This document shows positions 13,991 through 25,987 of a DNA stretch of 64,000 bases, piece by piece (the first letter of the stretch is position 1; each line of letters opens with the position of its first letter). The notes below the pieces were generated by a model. The model searched no databases. It worked only from the letters and a program-made list of their open reading frames with translations, and was not told the DNA's origin. The position numbers and the translations under genes were made by a program. Origin of the DNA: Salvia splendens (Eukaryota > Streptophyta > Magnoliopsida > Lamiales > Lamiaceae); assembly GCF_004379255.2 (NCBI RefSeq), contig NC_056049.1:23358063-23422062 (forward strand), given 5' to 3'.

Positions 13991-16437
13991 TAATATTGAA
14001 AGCATTTCTCTCTCTAATACTTTAACAATTTAATATTAAAATACATAGTTGGTATTTTTATATTCTATGTAGATATATATGTAAAAAAATCTTATAAATT
14101 TGATATTACACTATAAAATATGATACTATTTACACAATTAAAATTTGTTATAACATGATAAAAGCTTTATCACGATTTAAATCTCAATAATAAAATTAAA
14201 GTTTAATATTTTTCTAATTGATAATAATAATTAAAATATAATTTTATTTCTTATTAGATAATCCAACCCACACCAATTCGGAATCATCAGGTTCTTATTG
14301 AGTTGACCCAATAATGACACAAATCCAATAAAGCATGGCCCAAACTTATTAATTTTGTGTTTGATTATCATATCATATAAAAAATTATCAGTCCTATGCA
14401 CATCTATATTATTAACTATTACTTCTATCATGCAACTTTATCCTATATAATTAATTCGAAACAGCAAAAATAAAGCAAACTAAAAATTGAGTGCATCGCT
14501 AATAATTAACTCTATCTCGATGTGCTTTAATTGAAGGTCATACTCCACCAAAGACCCTAATTGCATATAAAAAATGAATCAAAAATGTAAATGACGATGG
14601 ATCCAAATTCAAGTTTCTACTTTCTACAAATATTAAATTTCACGAAAAAAAAAATCCTTAGCTCCACTAACTTTCTGTGAAATTGTATGGTCAAGTCCAG
14701 CCTTTGGACTTTTTTATAACAAAATAAAACGTAAATCCAACATATAAATTCCCAAATTCCCGGGATTAGTCTATTACTATTAACTTACGCATGCAATTAA
14801 CTAACGTGTTTATTTTATAGTCAATTCATTAATTAAATTAATTAAAGGTGTTTAGTTGGACACGACGTTAATTTTGTTGGAACTCACTCAACATTTATAC
14901 ACATTCACCGGCGTACGTCATTACCTCCCCGTATTAGGTGGATGATTAAATAATTAATACGAATTGTAATGCAAAATTAATTAAATAAGAAAGATATAGA
15001 GAAAAAATAAGACGCACCTCATTATAAAACTTATAATAAATCAAAAGAGCCTATTTTCATTTAATGGACCAACATTTAAAAGCGATACCAGTACTATTTT
15101 TTTGTTGATAGATGAAGTATTTACTAATAATAATTAGTATAACAATAATATTAATTAGGTTAATGTTCTATGTGGATTTGGTAGAATTATTTGCTGACCT
15201 GTGAAATTTAAAGATCTAATTGGTTTAAGTGCAATGGCACCTCATATTCGAATGGAATGAGTTGGATTTATTACATTAACCAAACTTGACGCATGTGCTC
15301 GTATATTAATGAGATTATTAATTATGCGAATATATTTTATATACGATAATTGCATTTTCGAAAATATTTATATATGTACTTATGCTTTATATTGAATTTA
15401 TTTACTTTTTGTGCACATTGAATAACCTCATTTCCCTCTGAAATGGCCTCTAAATCATAATATCTCATAAATGGACCTCCCATTCTACTATAGCAGATTT
15501 AAATCACTTTTTTTAATGATATTACAAGTATTCAATTAATATTTTCAGCTATTTTCTTTATATTCAAAATTTGTAAACTAAGGTAGTACTCTTTATTTAT
15601 GGACGGACGAGTATATATAAACCACAGTTGGACTAAAATATTAACCACACTTGGAAAAGAAGTATTTGGTGTGAATATTTTAAATATATATGAATATTTT
15701 TAAATAAAATGTTACTATTATGTCAGCCTATATGTAAAGACACAGACAAATACAATACCTGCCATGGGCTTTGCTGTCCAGCACTTTCAAAGGGATGATA
15801 CGCAATCTCAAATTGTCCAAACTTCACATTCTTATATACTACTTGTAATATCTTTAATTTATTTTATTTTTCTATAATAATATTTCTCAATGATGAAGCC
15901 TTGACACCTTGTGGAGTGAGGATGGTTGAACGATCTCACTCTCGATTAAATTCGTCGTCTGAGGTTGCCGATCCCACTGCACAGCGACTTTCGTTTTTCA
16001 ATCGTCATTTATTGCCGGTTACACCTCCACAACGACTCACTTTAGAGGGAAATTTTAAATTTTTGGGTGATAATTGGGAAAATTTGAAAGACAATGTCAA
16101 AGCATATGACCGCTAATCAAGACTAACGCACATAATCAATTTGAAACTTCTATTGTGGATAAAACATTTTATAAGATTTTAAATATTGAATTAACTAGGT
16201 TAAAATGATTAATTAGAATGATATTTAACTCTGTCAAAATATAATTTTTCGTCAAATTTTTTTAAACCCTTAAAAATGATCCAAAACATACTGTTTAGAG
16301 TTAGAAGTTTATAACACTAAATTGTACACGGCCAAATATTATTTTGGCAAATGTATAATATCGATTTAGGACTTAAGTCATTAATTTAACATAGAAACAT
16401 AAACATATATTGACCTGGTTGGGAAGAAAACGAAAAA
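13991..16437. other. AT-rich intergenic region
   Basis: I see no gene. A 66-codon plus-strand frame from an ATG at 15919 has no recognisable motif. The last 200 bases form the promoter of the C2 gene. Confidence 0.4.
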
Positions 16438-16484
16438 CACGTGGCACGTTTGTCTTCTTTAGTAGAACCTCTCTTAATATATAT
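16438..16484 (+). promoter_or_regulatory. G-box/ABRE and TATA-like element of the C2 gene
   Basis: CACGTG at 16438-16443 lies inside ACACGTGGC, the ABRE/G-box core bound by bZIP factors, about 190 bases before the ATG. A TATATATA stretch follows at 16477-16484. Spacing is plausible for a plant promoter; function is inferred. Confidence 0.5.
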
Positions 16485-16557
16485 ACACCTTTATTATGAA
16501 TTAATCCAAACATTCTAACCTCAACTCCCTTCTATTTTTCCCAGAATCACACATTCA

Positions 16558-16574
16558 AACACACACACACACAC

Positions 16575-16621
<47 letters not shown>

Positions 16622-16632
16622 AGAGAGAAGAA
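16558..16632 (+). repeat. Compound microsatellite (AC)n(AT)n(GA)n in the 5' leader
   Basis: An uninterrupted AC run passes into a long AT run and then GAGAGAGAAGAAG immediately before the start codon of the C2 gene. It probably lies in the transcribed leader, and its length is likely to vary between individuals. Confidence 0.85.
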
Positions 16633-16633
16633 G

Positions 16634-19170
16634 ATGATGATGATGAGAGGAACAATGGAGGTGACGGTGGTCGGCGCAAGAAATCTCCAAAACACTGAAT
16701 TGTTCGGTATATTTTAATTTATGAAGTTTCTCTATGCAAAACGCAGTAGGATCATCTCCTTCGTCGTCCAACTAAATTATCTCTTTTTTTTTCTTTCAAT
16801 TAATTTAATATTTGATAGGGACCTAGTTTGATTAAACTGTATCTATATTGGGAAATAGGGTTAATTGCTTTGACCAATGCGTATACGTAGCTATGTTAGG
16901 ACATATTTCCAATTTGCATTTTTTTTACTTCATTATTTTAACATTGAATTCGTTATTAATTTTATTTAATTAGTTACTCAATATAATAATAACCACCACT
17001 TTTAAAATTAATATGTTTATTAACTAAGTTAGTGGTGCAGGTAGGGTGGATCCGTACGTTGAGATTCACTACAAAAATCAAGAGCAGAAGAGCACAACCG
17101 GACGAAGTAAAATATCCAAATCTCTCCTCAGATTCTGTGTCTGTCTCAAGGGTAAGTGCATATATAATAATTTAAATATTATTAGCATCACTTATAATAA
17201 TGAAATGGGCAAATTGCCATAAAAATGATTCCAATTGTGTTCAATAGTTTGTTTCGCAACGTTAAAAATAATTGAAATTATGTTCAATCCCATGTGAAAA
17301 TTTGTTCAACTGGACATCACGTCACCACTGGTGAGTTAAACGATATCGCCTATTCGTAATCAAAGAAAATGACGTAATACTTAATATGTTATACGCATGC
17401 GACTTGATTTTTTGGCCGTGAGTGAGATAGTTGCGGAAAATCTAAATTTCACGTTTTTTCGTCAATTTTTAAAGTTGTGTGCTGCACCGAAATTCGATCG
17501 AACTTTGTTATTTTTCCAACCGTTAATCCTAAGAGCATTAGCAGTGGAGCGCCCTAAGGGACATCCTAAAGCCCGCCCTATGCACCGCCACGTCAGCATT
17601 TTATCTTCCTACCCTTCCACCTGCAGTGGGACGCCCTATAAGCCGCCCTAAAGGCCGCCCTATAGGTTTCACTATTGTTTTGTTAATTAATTTAAATGTT
17701 TTCAAATATGTCGGACTATTCGAACTTGAGTATTCACCGGAATCCATTTTATAGTGTAATTTGAGTGTGGAAAAGTGAATGGAAAGGTTACAAATGAAGG
17801 TGGGGTAGGGGGGTATTTATATAATAAAATTTTCAGAATTAAAAAATAAAAAAATAAATAAAAACAAAAACGCGTTGCATCGTCCGCGCCGTCTTCCGCG
17901 TCGCCCACAGTGGGCGGACGATGCCCTATCGTCCGCATATCGTCCGCGGACGACCTATAGGGCGTGGATGATGCATCGGGCATCGTCCGCGCACCCACAG
18001 TGGACGGACGATGGCGCGCCCGAGGCATCGAGTGGCCTATCGTCCGTCCCATTGCGGATGCTCTAAGAAATACTGACACTACGTTGATTTTTTAATTATA
18101 ATGAAAAAAATGTTGAATTGAAGATCTATTATTTATATTGTACACCACAAGACAAATAATTTAGTTTCATACCTCCGTACGTCATATCATAACTAACTCG
18201 TTACTTTGTGCTTAGTAAATTAAGAAAATTGTGTTTTGTATTAAACAAATACGAGCTACTTATGATGAAATGAGGAGTATTAATTGTTTTGGAGAAATGA
18301 GTTTAATTCAGTGAAATCATCATAGGGCAAGGCAGCAGGAAAGCAGTGTGGAATGAGAAATTTAAATTCAAGGTGGAATTAAAGAAAGATATGTCTAAAG
18401 AAGAGAAGAGGAAACAACAACACAAACTCATCCTCAAAATTATGGACCAAGACAACTTCACACTAGATGACTTCCTTGGCCAAGCCACGTAATTAACCCT
18501 CTTAATCCCATCTTCCCAATTAATTACTTTATTATTTTGATGAATTACTATATATATAACAAAGTTGTGAATTTGCAGTGTTTATGTGAATGAGTTGTTG
18601 GAAATAGGAATGGAGGAAGGCAAGGCTGAAATGCCTATTCAAAAGTATAGGGTTGTTTCGAGTGACAAAACCTATCGTGGTGAAATTCAAGTTGGTGTCA
18701 CTTTTACCATGGATGTAAGTCATTTTATAATTTAAAATTTTATTATTATTTGTATTTTTTTTCATTAAATTGCCCATACTATTTTAACAGGTATCATTAT
18801 AAATGGTTTGAAGATAAATTATATGATAAATTGATGCCTGATTTTTTTGCTTGATTTGAAGATAATTATGCAAATATCTAATAAAAATATAGTAGTATAA
18901 TAGTTTTCTAAGTCTGAAGATTATTTATTTAGAAATTAATATTCATGATTCGATTTAAAGTGTAAAAGATATAGATATTTCTAATTACCTTATATTACAA
19001 TCTATATACGTTTATTACTAGTTCTTCTAAATTACTCCACTCATTACTTTTTTATTGAAACTCTCTCGATTATATTTTTTGAATACTAATATGAAGTTGT
19101 TTTTGTGGTGCAGAGGGAAGGCGATGATCAGCAAGAGTTGAATGGTCGCAAGAAACTTAAAACTAGCTAG
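16634..19170 (+). CDS. C2-domain protein (elicitor-responsive protein-like)
   Basis: Five exons, 16634-16706, 17041-17151, 18326-18488, 18579-18714 and 19114-19170 (stop TAG), give 540 nt, 179 residues; all introns are GT-AG. The protein is a single C2 domain: MEVTVVGARNLQNTELFG, then GRVDPYVEIHY, then VWNEKFKFKV, then LKIMDQDNFTLDDFLGQA and YRGEIQVGVTF. The conserved Asp residues in VDPY and DQDNFTLDD fit the calcium-binding loops, so Ca2+-dependent lipid binding is expected. A basic tail (GRKKLKTS) ends the protein. Small single-C2 plant proteins of this kind include the elicitor-responsive and 16-kDa phloem proteins. Four ATG codons stand in a row at 16634-16645, and a fifth at 16655 is closest to the usual family start. 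A second donor at 17107 would remove 15 residues (see findings). Intron 2 holds a Harbinger MITE. Confidence 0.88.
17533..18063. mobile_element. PIF/Harbinger (Tourist-like) MITE in intron 2 of the C2 gene
   Basis: A 531-bp element, GAGCATTAGCAGTGG to CCATTGCGGATGCTC, with TAA target-site duplications at 17530-17532 and 18064-18066. Its interior is unusually GC-rich (CGTCCGCG repeats) in an AT-rich region. The 3-bp TAA duplication and GAGCAT ends match the larger Harbinger element at 27391-29335. Confidence 0.88.
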
Positions 19171-19358
19171 TTGTTTCCAATCTCTTAGTTTTGTACTTGC
19201 ATATCGATGTTGTGGTTTATTTGAATGGATTAATGGTATTTAATTAAATATGGATGTGGGTATATGTGAATAAGTAGTCTTTGTTACCTCTTCTAATATT
19301 CGGTCAAGTACAGTTTATTACACAAATGAAGGACTAGTAGTTTCTTATAGTAAAATTT

Positions 19359-20569
19359 AGAGTAAAGGCCAAAATTGGTCCTGAACATATAGCCATTTTA
19401 CGATTTTGGTCCTAAACATTATCTTTTGGATTTTTTGGTCCTGCACATATGGACATTTGATCATTTTGGTCCTCCGTCAATATTTCCGTTAAAAACTAAC
19501 GGTCAACATTATCTTTTGGATTTTTTGGTCCTGCACATATGGACATTTGATCATTTTGGTCCTCCGTCAATATTTCCGTTAAAAACTAACGGTCAACATT
19601 ATCTTTTGGATTTTTTGGTCCTGCACATATGGACATTTGATCATTTTGGTCCTGCACATATGGAATTTTGATCATTTGGTCCTCCGTCAATATTTTCGTT
19701 AAAAACTAACGGTCAACGGCCGATTTTTGACTAAAACAATGGGTTGGGTCGGGTCGTGTTTGGGTCGGGTTTGGGTTACACGTTAAGAAAAAAATAATAT
19801 TTTCTTAAAATCTAAGCATAATATTTTCGTTAAAATCTAAGCATAATATTCTTAAAAAATTAATTAATATTTTTTAATTAATAAAATTAAAGTATAGTAT
19901 TTTTTTAATTAATTTTTTCATGAATTTGAAGAAAATATTATGCTTAGATTTTATTAAAAATAATTTTTTAATTATTTAATTTTATTATATAGATTTAATA
20001 TTAGTATACTTTAATTTTATTGTTTTGATTAAAAAATGATTATTTTAATTTGGTAATTTTTTATTTTATCGTGTAATATCATGTTTAAATCGTATAATAA
20101 CATCATGTTTTAGTCGTTATAATATTTTTAATCAACAAAAATAACTAAAAATTAAAGTTTTATAATTTTTTAATTAATAAAAAATAATTATTTTTTTTCT
20201 TAACGTGTAACCCAAACCCGACCCAAACACGACCCAACCCAACCCATTGTTTTAGTCAAAAATCGGCCGTTGACCGTTAGTTTTTAACGAAAATGTTGAC
20301 GGAGGACCAAAATGATCAAAATTCCATATGTGCAGGACCAAAATGATCAAATATCCATATGTGCAGGACCAAAAAATCCAAAAGATAATGTTGACTGTTA
20401 ATTTTTAACGAAAATGTTGACGGAGGACCAAAATGATCAAATTTCCATATGTGCAGGACCAAAATGATCACATGTCCATATGTGCAGGACCAAAAAATCC
20501 AAAAGATAATGTTTAGGACCAAAATCGTAAAATGGCTATATGTTCAGGACCAATTTTGGCCTTTACTCT
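19359..20569. mobile_element. Long-inverted-repeat (foldback) element
   Basis: The 1211-bp element begins AGAGTAAAGGCCAAAATTGG and ends with the exact inverse. Short direct repeats AAAATTT flank it at 19352-19358 and 20570-20576. Both arms consist of the phrase TTTTGGTCCTGCACATATGG and related units. In the left arm a 90-bp unit is tandemly repeated (CTGCACATAT at 19441, 19531 and 19621). A second inverted pair, GGGTTGGGTCGGGTCG near 19742 and its inverse near 20210-20247, encloses an AT-rich core. No transposase is present. The superfamily is unclear; MULE-like is possible. Confidence 0.8.
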
Positions 20570-20646
20570 AAAATTTAAAGCCACAAAATTTCATACATTT
20601 ATAAATCTATAATATATATATAATTGGTACAAATAAAGACATCAAG

Positions 20647-20715
20647 CTGGTTTGCCCGAGAGGTTAAGGGGGAAGACTTGAGATCTTCTGCACATAAGTG
20701 TGCGTGCATGGTTAT
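20647..20715 (+). pseudogene. tRNA-Ser(UGA)-like fragment lacking the T arm
   Basis: GCTGGTT TG is followed by a D arm (CCCGAGAGGTTAAGGGG), an anticodon stem GAAGA/TCTTC with loop CTTGAGA (anticodon TGA), and a long variable arm GCACA-TAA-GTGTGC, the class II layout of tRNA-Ser. The sequence then departs: where GGGTTCGAACCC and the 3' acceptor strand should follow there is GCATGGTTATTTG. Without box B it should not be transcribed by Pol III. Confidence 0.7.
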
Positions 20716-21624
20716 TTGTTTACAATTTTTCATATTGGATTTAGGAGAGTTGTTTTTCTTACAATTTAATATCTTTGTAAAATAAGAATATGCAATAATA
20801 TTTTTTTAGGAGTATTTATTTAGGAGATTATAATTTTAGGAGTAGGGTTTAGGAGGATTTTTTTTTTACAAATTTATCTCTTTATAAAAATAATGGACTT
20901 TGGAGATCAGTTGTTTTTCATGAATATGCAATCATATATTTTTTACTTTTTAAAAATATTTTATGTGTTTTTAAGAAAAATATTCAATTTGCGTAGTTCA
21001 AAGATGGATATAAAAAGATTTGTTGATATTTTTGACACTTCAATACCTTTTAAAAAATGAATTTAGGAGGGTTGGTTTTCGAAAATATGCCTTTTTTTAC
21101 AATGTTAGTATTTTTTTAAAAAAAATATTCAACCTGATTTTGGACAGCGTAGTTCAAAGATGGATATAAAAAAGTTGACATACTTCGATTTACATGAACA
21201 CCAGGTTCAAGTTTAGGGATCTAGGAGGGTTTGTTTTCAAGAATATGCAAATCATATATTTTTATTTAATTCGAATCATCAACGTGCTAATTAGATACGA
21301 AACGTCTTACCAACTAAAACACGCTTGGTTATCACTTCAACCTTTCATCGCATAGACAAAACTTAAATAACTCAACAAGAGAAGACTGCTTTCATGAAAC
21401 AATGGCCTCTTAGATACATACTCGAATAGTTGCAATGAACCATTAATCTCAGTAACATACAACAAAATATGCATTAATAAGCGTTGTCTGATGAATCAAC
21501 ATGAATTACATATTTGAGTGAATACTCATGAAAAGAAAACCAAAAATTACAAAAAGATAAACACATTTGTATGGTCTACCTGTGATAGAAGACAAGAGAA
21601 TGAATAGCTCCAACTTTTCGCCAC
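20716..21624. other. AT-rich intergenic stretch
   Basis: The phrase TAGGAG(G)RTT recurs (20740-21240), as does CAAAGATGGATATAAAAA (20999, 21155), suggesting an old local duplication. The right end includes the 3' UTR of the ankyrin-AAA gene. Confidence 0.4.
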
Positions 21625-23690
21625 TCACCTCGTTAGCAACCGAAGCCCCATTGTCAGATCTTCTAATGTGATGGTAACCAAAGAATCCGTGTCTATGCAT
21701 TCAAAATCAATCCTCAAATCCAGATTCTCTCTAGCATTTACCAGCATTGGATCTACCAGACCTCCGTTCATCTCTCTGCGCTGTTTTTCACTCGTTTCTC
21801 TTTCGATCATCGCTTGGATGGCCTCTACGCTGCATGAAGGATGCAGCTTAAATCCATACAAAGGACTGCTTTCACCCTTGTTGCTCATTTTAAGATGAAG
21901 AATATTGGCCAAATCTTCACTGCTGAAGTCATCAAATTGGAAAAATTTCGTCACCCTTCTGCAGAAGCCCTCGTTTGAGGATATTACGCGCTTCATGGGT
22001 TCGCTGTACCCAGCAAATATGACGACTACTTTTCCAGAGTCCATGACAGACATGATCTCCTCCAATGCTTCTAATCCGTAATCTTTATCATCCGACTTTT
22101 GCATTGGTATCAGGCGATATGCTTCATCTACAAAGAGGATGCCACCCTCGGCTTCTTGAATCTGTAAAAGTGTAACGGGTTAGTATTCGACTAAAATGGT
22201 TAATTGTTTTCACGAAAAAGTACAAAATTGTAGAAGGTTTTACCTTTCTTCTTGTCTTTGGCCCTGTATGCCCAACAAATTCTCCAACCAAATCTGTTCT
22301 CTGCACTTCTGTTACTTTATCTGTCGAAAGTATTCCCACCATGTGCAGTAGTTTCCCTAGGACTCGGGCTACCATAGTTTTACCTGTAAGAGAATATCAA
22401 CAAGATCAATCCTAAGAAATTATATCAGGACATGCAAATTTTGCATACTAACTAATCCAAAAAGTAGGTAGCAATTCAAGACAGCAGTTCAATACCCGTT
22501 CCAGGATTTCCTAGAAAGGCCATGTGAGGTGGTCTTCTGGCTCCAACTTTGAGTCCAAGGGCTCGCCGCCTCTCATCCAAAAGCATTCCTTTTGCCCATT
22601 TCCGTAGTTGTAGCTTCAACGCATCTAGGCCCACTATATTAGATAATTCATTTTCAATTGCATCCATCTTGTCTTTGGTCTGGTCGCATGCTTCAATAGC
22701 TCTTCGTTTTCGCTGCTCTTCAAGATGTCGGAAGAGAAGATCGCGCAATTTATCATTACCTGGTCCTTGTGATAGATGATTTAGAGGAGTCATTCCCTCC
22801 TGCAGTTGATGGTGTTTAGAGTAAGCATCAATCAAGAGGATACAATAAAGAGTGCAAGAAATATCCAAAAGAGACCATAAGAATGAAATAGTAAAACAAG
22901 ATCGCACATTATCTTCAGCACTGCAATTGGCATTATACTCTAGCAGTGTATTAACAGTTGAGCAATCTTCAGCTCGAAGCGAGTGCCAGACAGCAAGATG
23001 TAAAGGAGTCATACCATTCTGCCAAACAAATCGGACAAGTGAGGTAAGAAGATTAGTAAACTAGATAAAACAAAAGTTCAAAAGGACAACTTAAGAAGCC
23101 AAAGCTCACATTTGCCTTGGCCTCAACAGTAGCACCATGAGCAAGGAGCAACCTTGCAGCTTCGTTACACCCATTCTTTGCTGCCATATGCAATGGAGTT
23201 TCTCCATACTTTCCAATTCATAAGATGAAGATGCATTAGTGAGTCAACAAAAATGTTTTATTTCTTGAAGAAAGTACTAAAGCATGCTGATTAAAACTTA
23301 TAATGTACCATATTCTTGGCCTCCATTTCCACTTTCTCAGGCCCTCGCCAACCGAGAAGAAGTTTTACTATCTCAATGTTGTTGTAACCTGCGGCAACAT
23401 GAAGGGGTGTCTGTGCCATCTGTATGTGACATAAATTAAAAGACTTAACATGACACTATATTTACTTTGGCTGACTATGAAAATATTTTCTGGCATAATT
23501 CTTTAGAAAGATGGGCATGAGAACACAATGGTAAGGGTAGAAAGAGAAATAAGGATCTTACGACAGGGTTACAATCATTGAGAAGAGAAGGGTTGTTCTG
23601 AAGCAACTTCTGGAATGCATTGATATCTCCAGACTGCGCACAGCCATGGATTGTGGTAGGCTTCAAAGATCTGGGCCGTTGATCCTTCAT
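21625..23690 (-). CDS. Ankyrin-repeat plus AAA ATPase (CbxX/CfxQ-type) protein
   Basis: Seven coding exons: 23690-23562, 23419-23309, 23208-23110, 23018-22908, 22799-22496, 22383-22244 and 22161-21625 (stop TGA). They join in phase to 476 residues, close to the usual length of about 480 for plant homologues. Residues about 12-180 form four to five ankyrin repeats (TPLHVAAGYNNIEIVKLLL, TPLHMAAKNGCNEAARLLL, MTPLHLAVW); repeats 2-4 each correspond to one exon. A helical linker rich in E, K and R leads to an AAA module of the CbxX/CfxQ group. Walker A GNPGTGKT (about 247-254) is split by an intron, Walker B is GGILFVDEAY, and FAGYSEPM is the sensor region. All ATPase residues are present, so it should hydrolyse ATP; its partners are unknown, with ankyrin repeats implying protein binding. 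MKDQRPRSL is taken as the start because an acceptor lies at 23694. Confidence 0.92.
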
Positions 23691-24950
23691 TTTCTGCATC
23701 GCGATGATTAATCCAAGTCAAAATGTCTACATATTGATTGTAAGACAAAATTGTTTCAAAACTATGTACAAATTCATAGTATTATTCCTAGACATAAAAA
23801 AGTGGAAATCCTCATTCTAATGGTACAATAATGTTCTCATATCATACATCTTGAAAATCATAGCTTTAAGGCACACGTCACTATGAAATTTTGTAGTATA
23901 ATCAATATAGACACATAATCCCCTAGACATTACAGGTTAGCAATGTGATTTCTCTAAAAAAAAGTAGTTGTGTATACAATAAAAGCTTAAATATATGATA
24001 TCTAAAGGGCATTAATAACAAAATTTAGCCTTTCCAGGCCAAAAAGGTAAGGCCTTTTTACATGAATATCCCAATATGACATTTGGTCAAAGCAAAATTA
24101 GTAACTATTTAAACATGAGCCTGGGAAGGAATGTCTTTAGACAGTTTTGAATCAACATTTATAGCCATAACCAGCATCAAGACAAAGAAAAACATCCAAT
24201 TCGATGATAGCCACTTTTACAAGATAGTCAACTAGGTGACATGTGCACTCTTGACTCTACAAATTCAGATAGCTAGTAAAATCTCTTAACAAGGATGTCC
24301 ATAAACCAGCTAGCTCCCACCCTACCACTAATTCCCATCACTATCAGAAAAAACTAGAAACGAAATACAACAAGCACCTATTATTTCCATCCAATATTTT
24401 CTATGGCATACAACCTACAACACAAACCGAATAAAAACATCATAAACTAGCTGTACTCTACAAAGAACCAATCCAATTATCAAATTATTGCAAAATCGAT
24501 CCTTATTTTGCAGTGGTTGGCATATAGCTAGCAACACAAAACAATGAAACGCAATTGAACGAATTCCAGCTATCAACACGGACGATTGTTGAGTAGCTTT
24601 CCTAAAATAACGATTCTCAAATAATAAAGCACAATCTATTGAACGAATAAGGCTAATCAATTCAGAAAACAAGAAACTCCAAATTTAGCAATAGCTGCAA
24701 TCCAAATTGTGAGAAACAAAACGCAAAAAACTGTCGGAAAAATGCGAAGCGAACCTTCAATTCGAGGTGGAGAAAATCTGGATCCAACTCCCAGCCCTGA
24801 GATTCCTTAGGGTTTGGCGGCCGCGGCGACGAGAGGGGTACAACAATCGATTGTTGTCCCTTCTTCGCCTGGGAGATGGATCTGGTATTCTCTTTGAGGG
24901 CGTTTCCTTCTCGAGTTGCAGAGGAGAGAGAGAGAGAATGGGATTTCTCT
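23691..24950 (-). other. 5' UTR and 5' UTR intron of the ankyrin-AAA gene
   Basis: On the minus strand a donor (GAATTGAAG|GTTCGC) at 24754 and an acceptor (GCGATGCAG) at 23694 would remove a 1.06-kb leader intron. The leader exon is about 24755-24950, with CT/GA-rich sequence at its start. No other coding sequence is visible between. Confidence 0.6.
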
Positions 24951-24988
24951 ATATTTATATGTGTGAAAAAAAATACTAATAATGCTCC

Positions 24989-24989
<1 letters not shown>

Positions 24990-25022
<33 letters not shown>
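24990..25022. repeat. (ATT)n microsatellite
   Basis: About ten uninterrupted ATT units, just upstream of the ankyrin-AAA gene. Confidence 0.9.
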
Positions 25023-25718
25023 TTTATATGGTTACATGCACATTATTAGTATACACGTGAGATCATTTCCAATTTTACAGTTGTTTAAATTATTTTAGTG
25101 TGAATACCAAATAGTGACCAATAATTGATGAAACGCGCAAATTTTAACAACTTACAGTAGGAATACAGATATATTTACACATATTTACATACATGTCCCA
25201 AAAATTTGAATGCTGATTTTATTTAAACGAGTTATGTTATAATTTTATTATGACCAATCTGCTCTTGTGATGTATGTTTGAACATAATCAATATGCAAAA
25301 GATTTTTTTTTATTTTCCATCTATGCACTATTAGTTTGGAAATCGTTATCAACAATTGAATATGTCGCGTCACTTTTTTAATTATTGTATTACAATACAC
25401 TTAAAAGTCAGAGAAACAAGATTTTTTTATTCCATTTTGTGGACTTGGATTTGAACTTTCTCTTTCCTTATTTACAATGATTAGGGTAAATATGTACTCT
25501 TAAAATGCAATAAAAATTAATTAATAATACTATAAAAACATTTGGACTCCAGCGTGTACATAACACAACACTAGATTTGAGTTCGAATTGGTGGTAAAAC
25601 GCAATTCAGCTTATAAAACGCTTCTCTCGATAAATTAGAGATTTGACTTTTACGAGAATAAATATGAAATCATTATTGACTATCATGTTTTACAAAACTA
25701 CTAGGCCCAAATTACCTC

Positions 25719-25879
25719 CTTTTTTTAAAAATTAACTTCATATATCCTATATGAAGAAGGAAATTACAAATAAACTCCTATAGCAATGAGGAAATTATAA
25801 CTGATGTTAAGAGAACTCGAACTCGGCACCTCATACAATAATGTCTAAGCTCATTGACGCTAGGACAAATGCTCTGGAC
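25719..25879 (-). mobile_element. tRNA-derived SINE with 18-bp target-site duplication
   Basis: Flanked by CTAGGCCCAARTTACCTC at 25701-25718 and 25880-25897 (one mismatch). Read on the minus strand, the head has a box A-like CTAGCGTCAATGAGC and a box B-like GAGTTCGAGTTC at tRNA-like spacing. A short body follows, then a poly(A) tail, seen on the plus strand as T8 directly after the left duplication. These are the marks of a Pol III-transcribed, LINE-mobilised SINE. A relative occurs at 55339-55530. Confidence 0.85.
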
Positions 25880-25987
25880 CTAGGCCCAAGTTACCTCGAC
25901 TACCAGAAAATTGTTGGAATAAACCAAACCAAACCGACCCGACCAAACCCGATCCAACCAGCCGATCCAATGATAATGGATTTTTCA

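Noticed and set aside
15901..16116. Plus-strand frame of about 70 codons
   Set aside because: Its first codon is TTG, it has no motif and no clear promoter or splice context.
16547..16771. Minus-strand frame over the C2 first exon
   Set aside because: Contains the microsatellite translated as alternating YI and CV; not a protein.
19426..20522. Open frames with repeating DFLVLHIWTFDHFG
   Set aside because: They are the 90-bp and related repeats of the foldback element read as protein.
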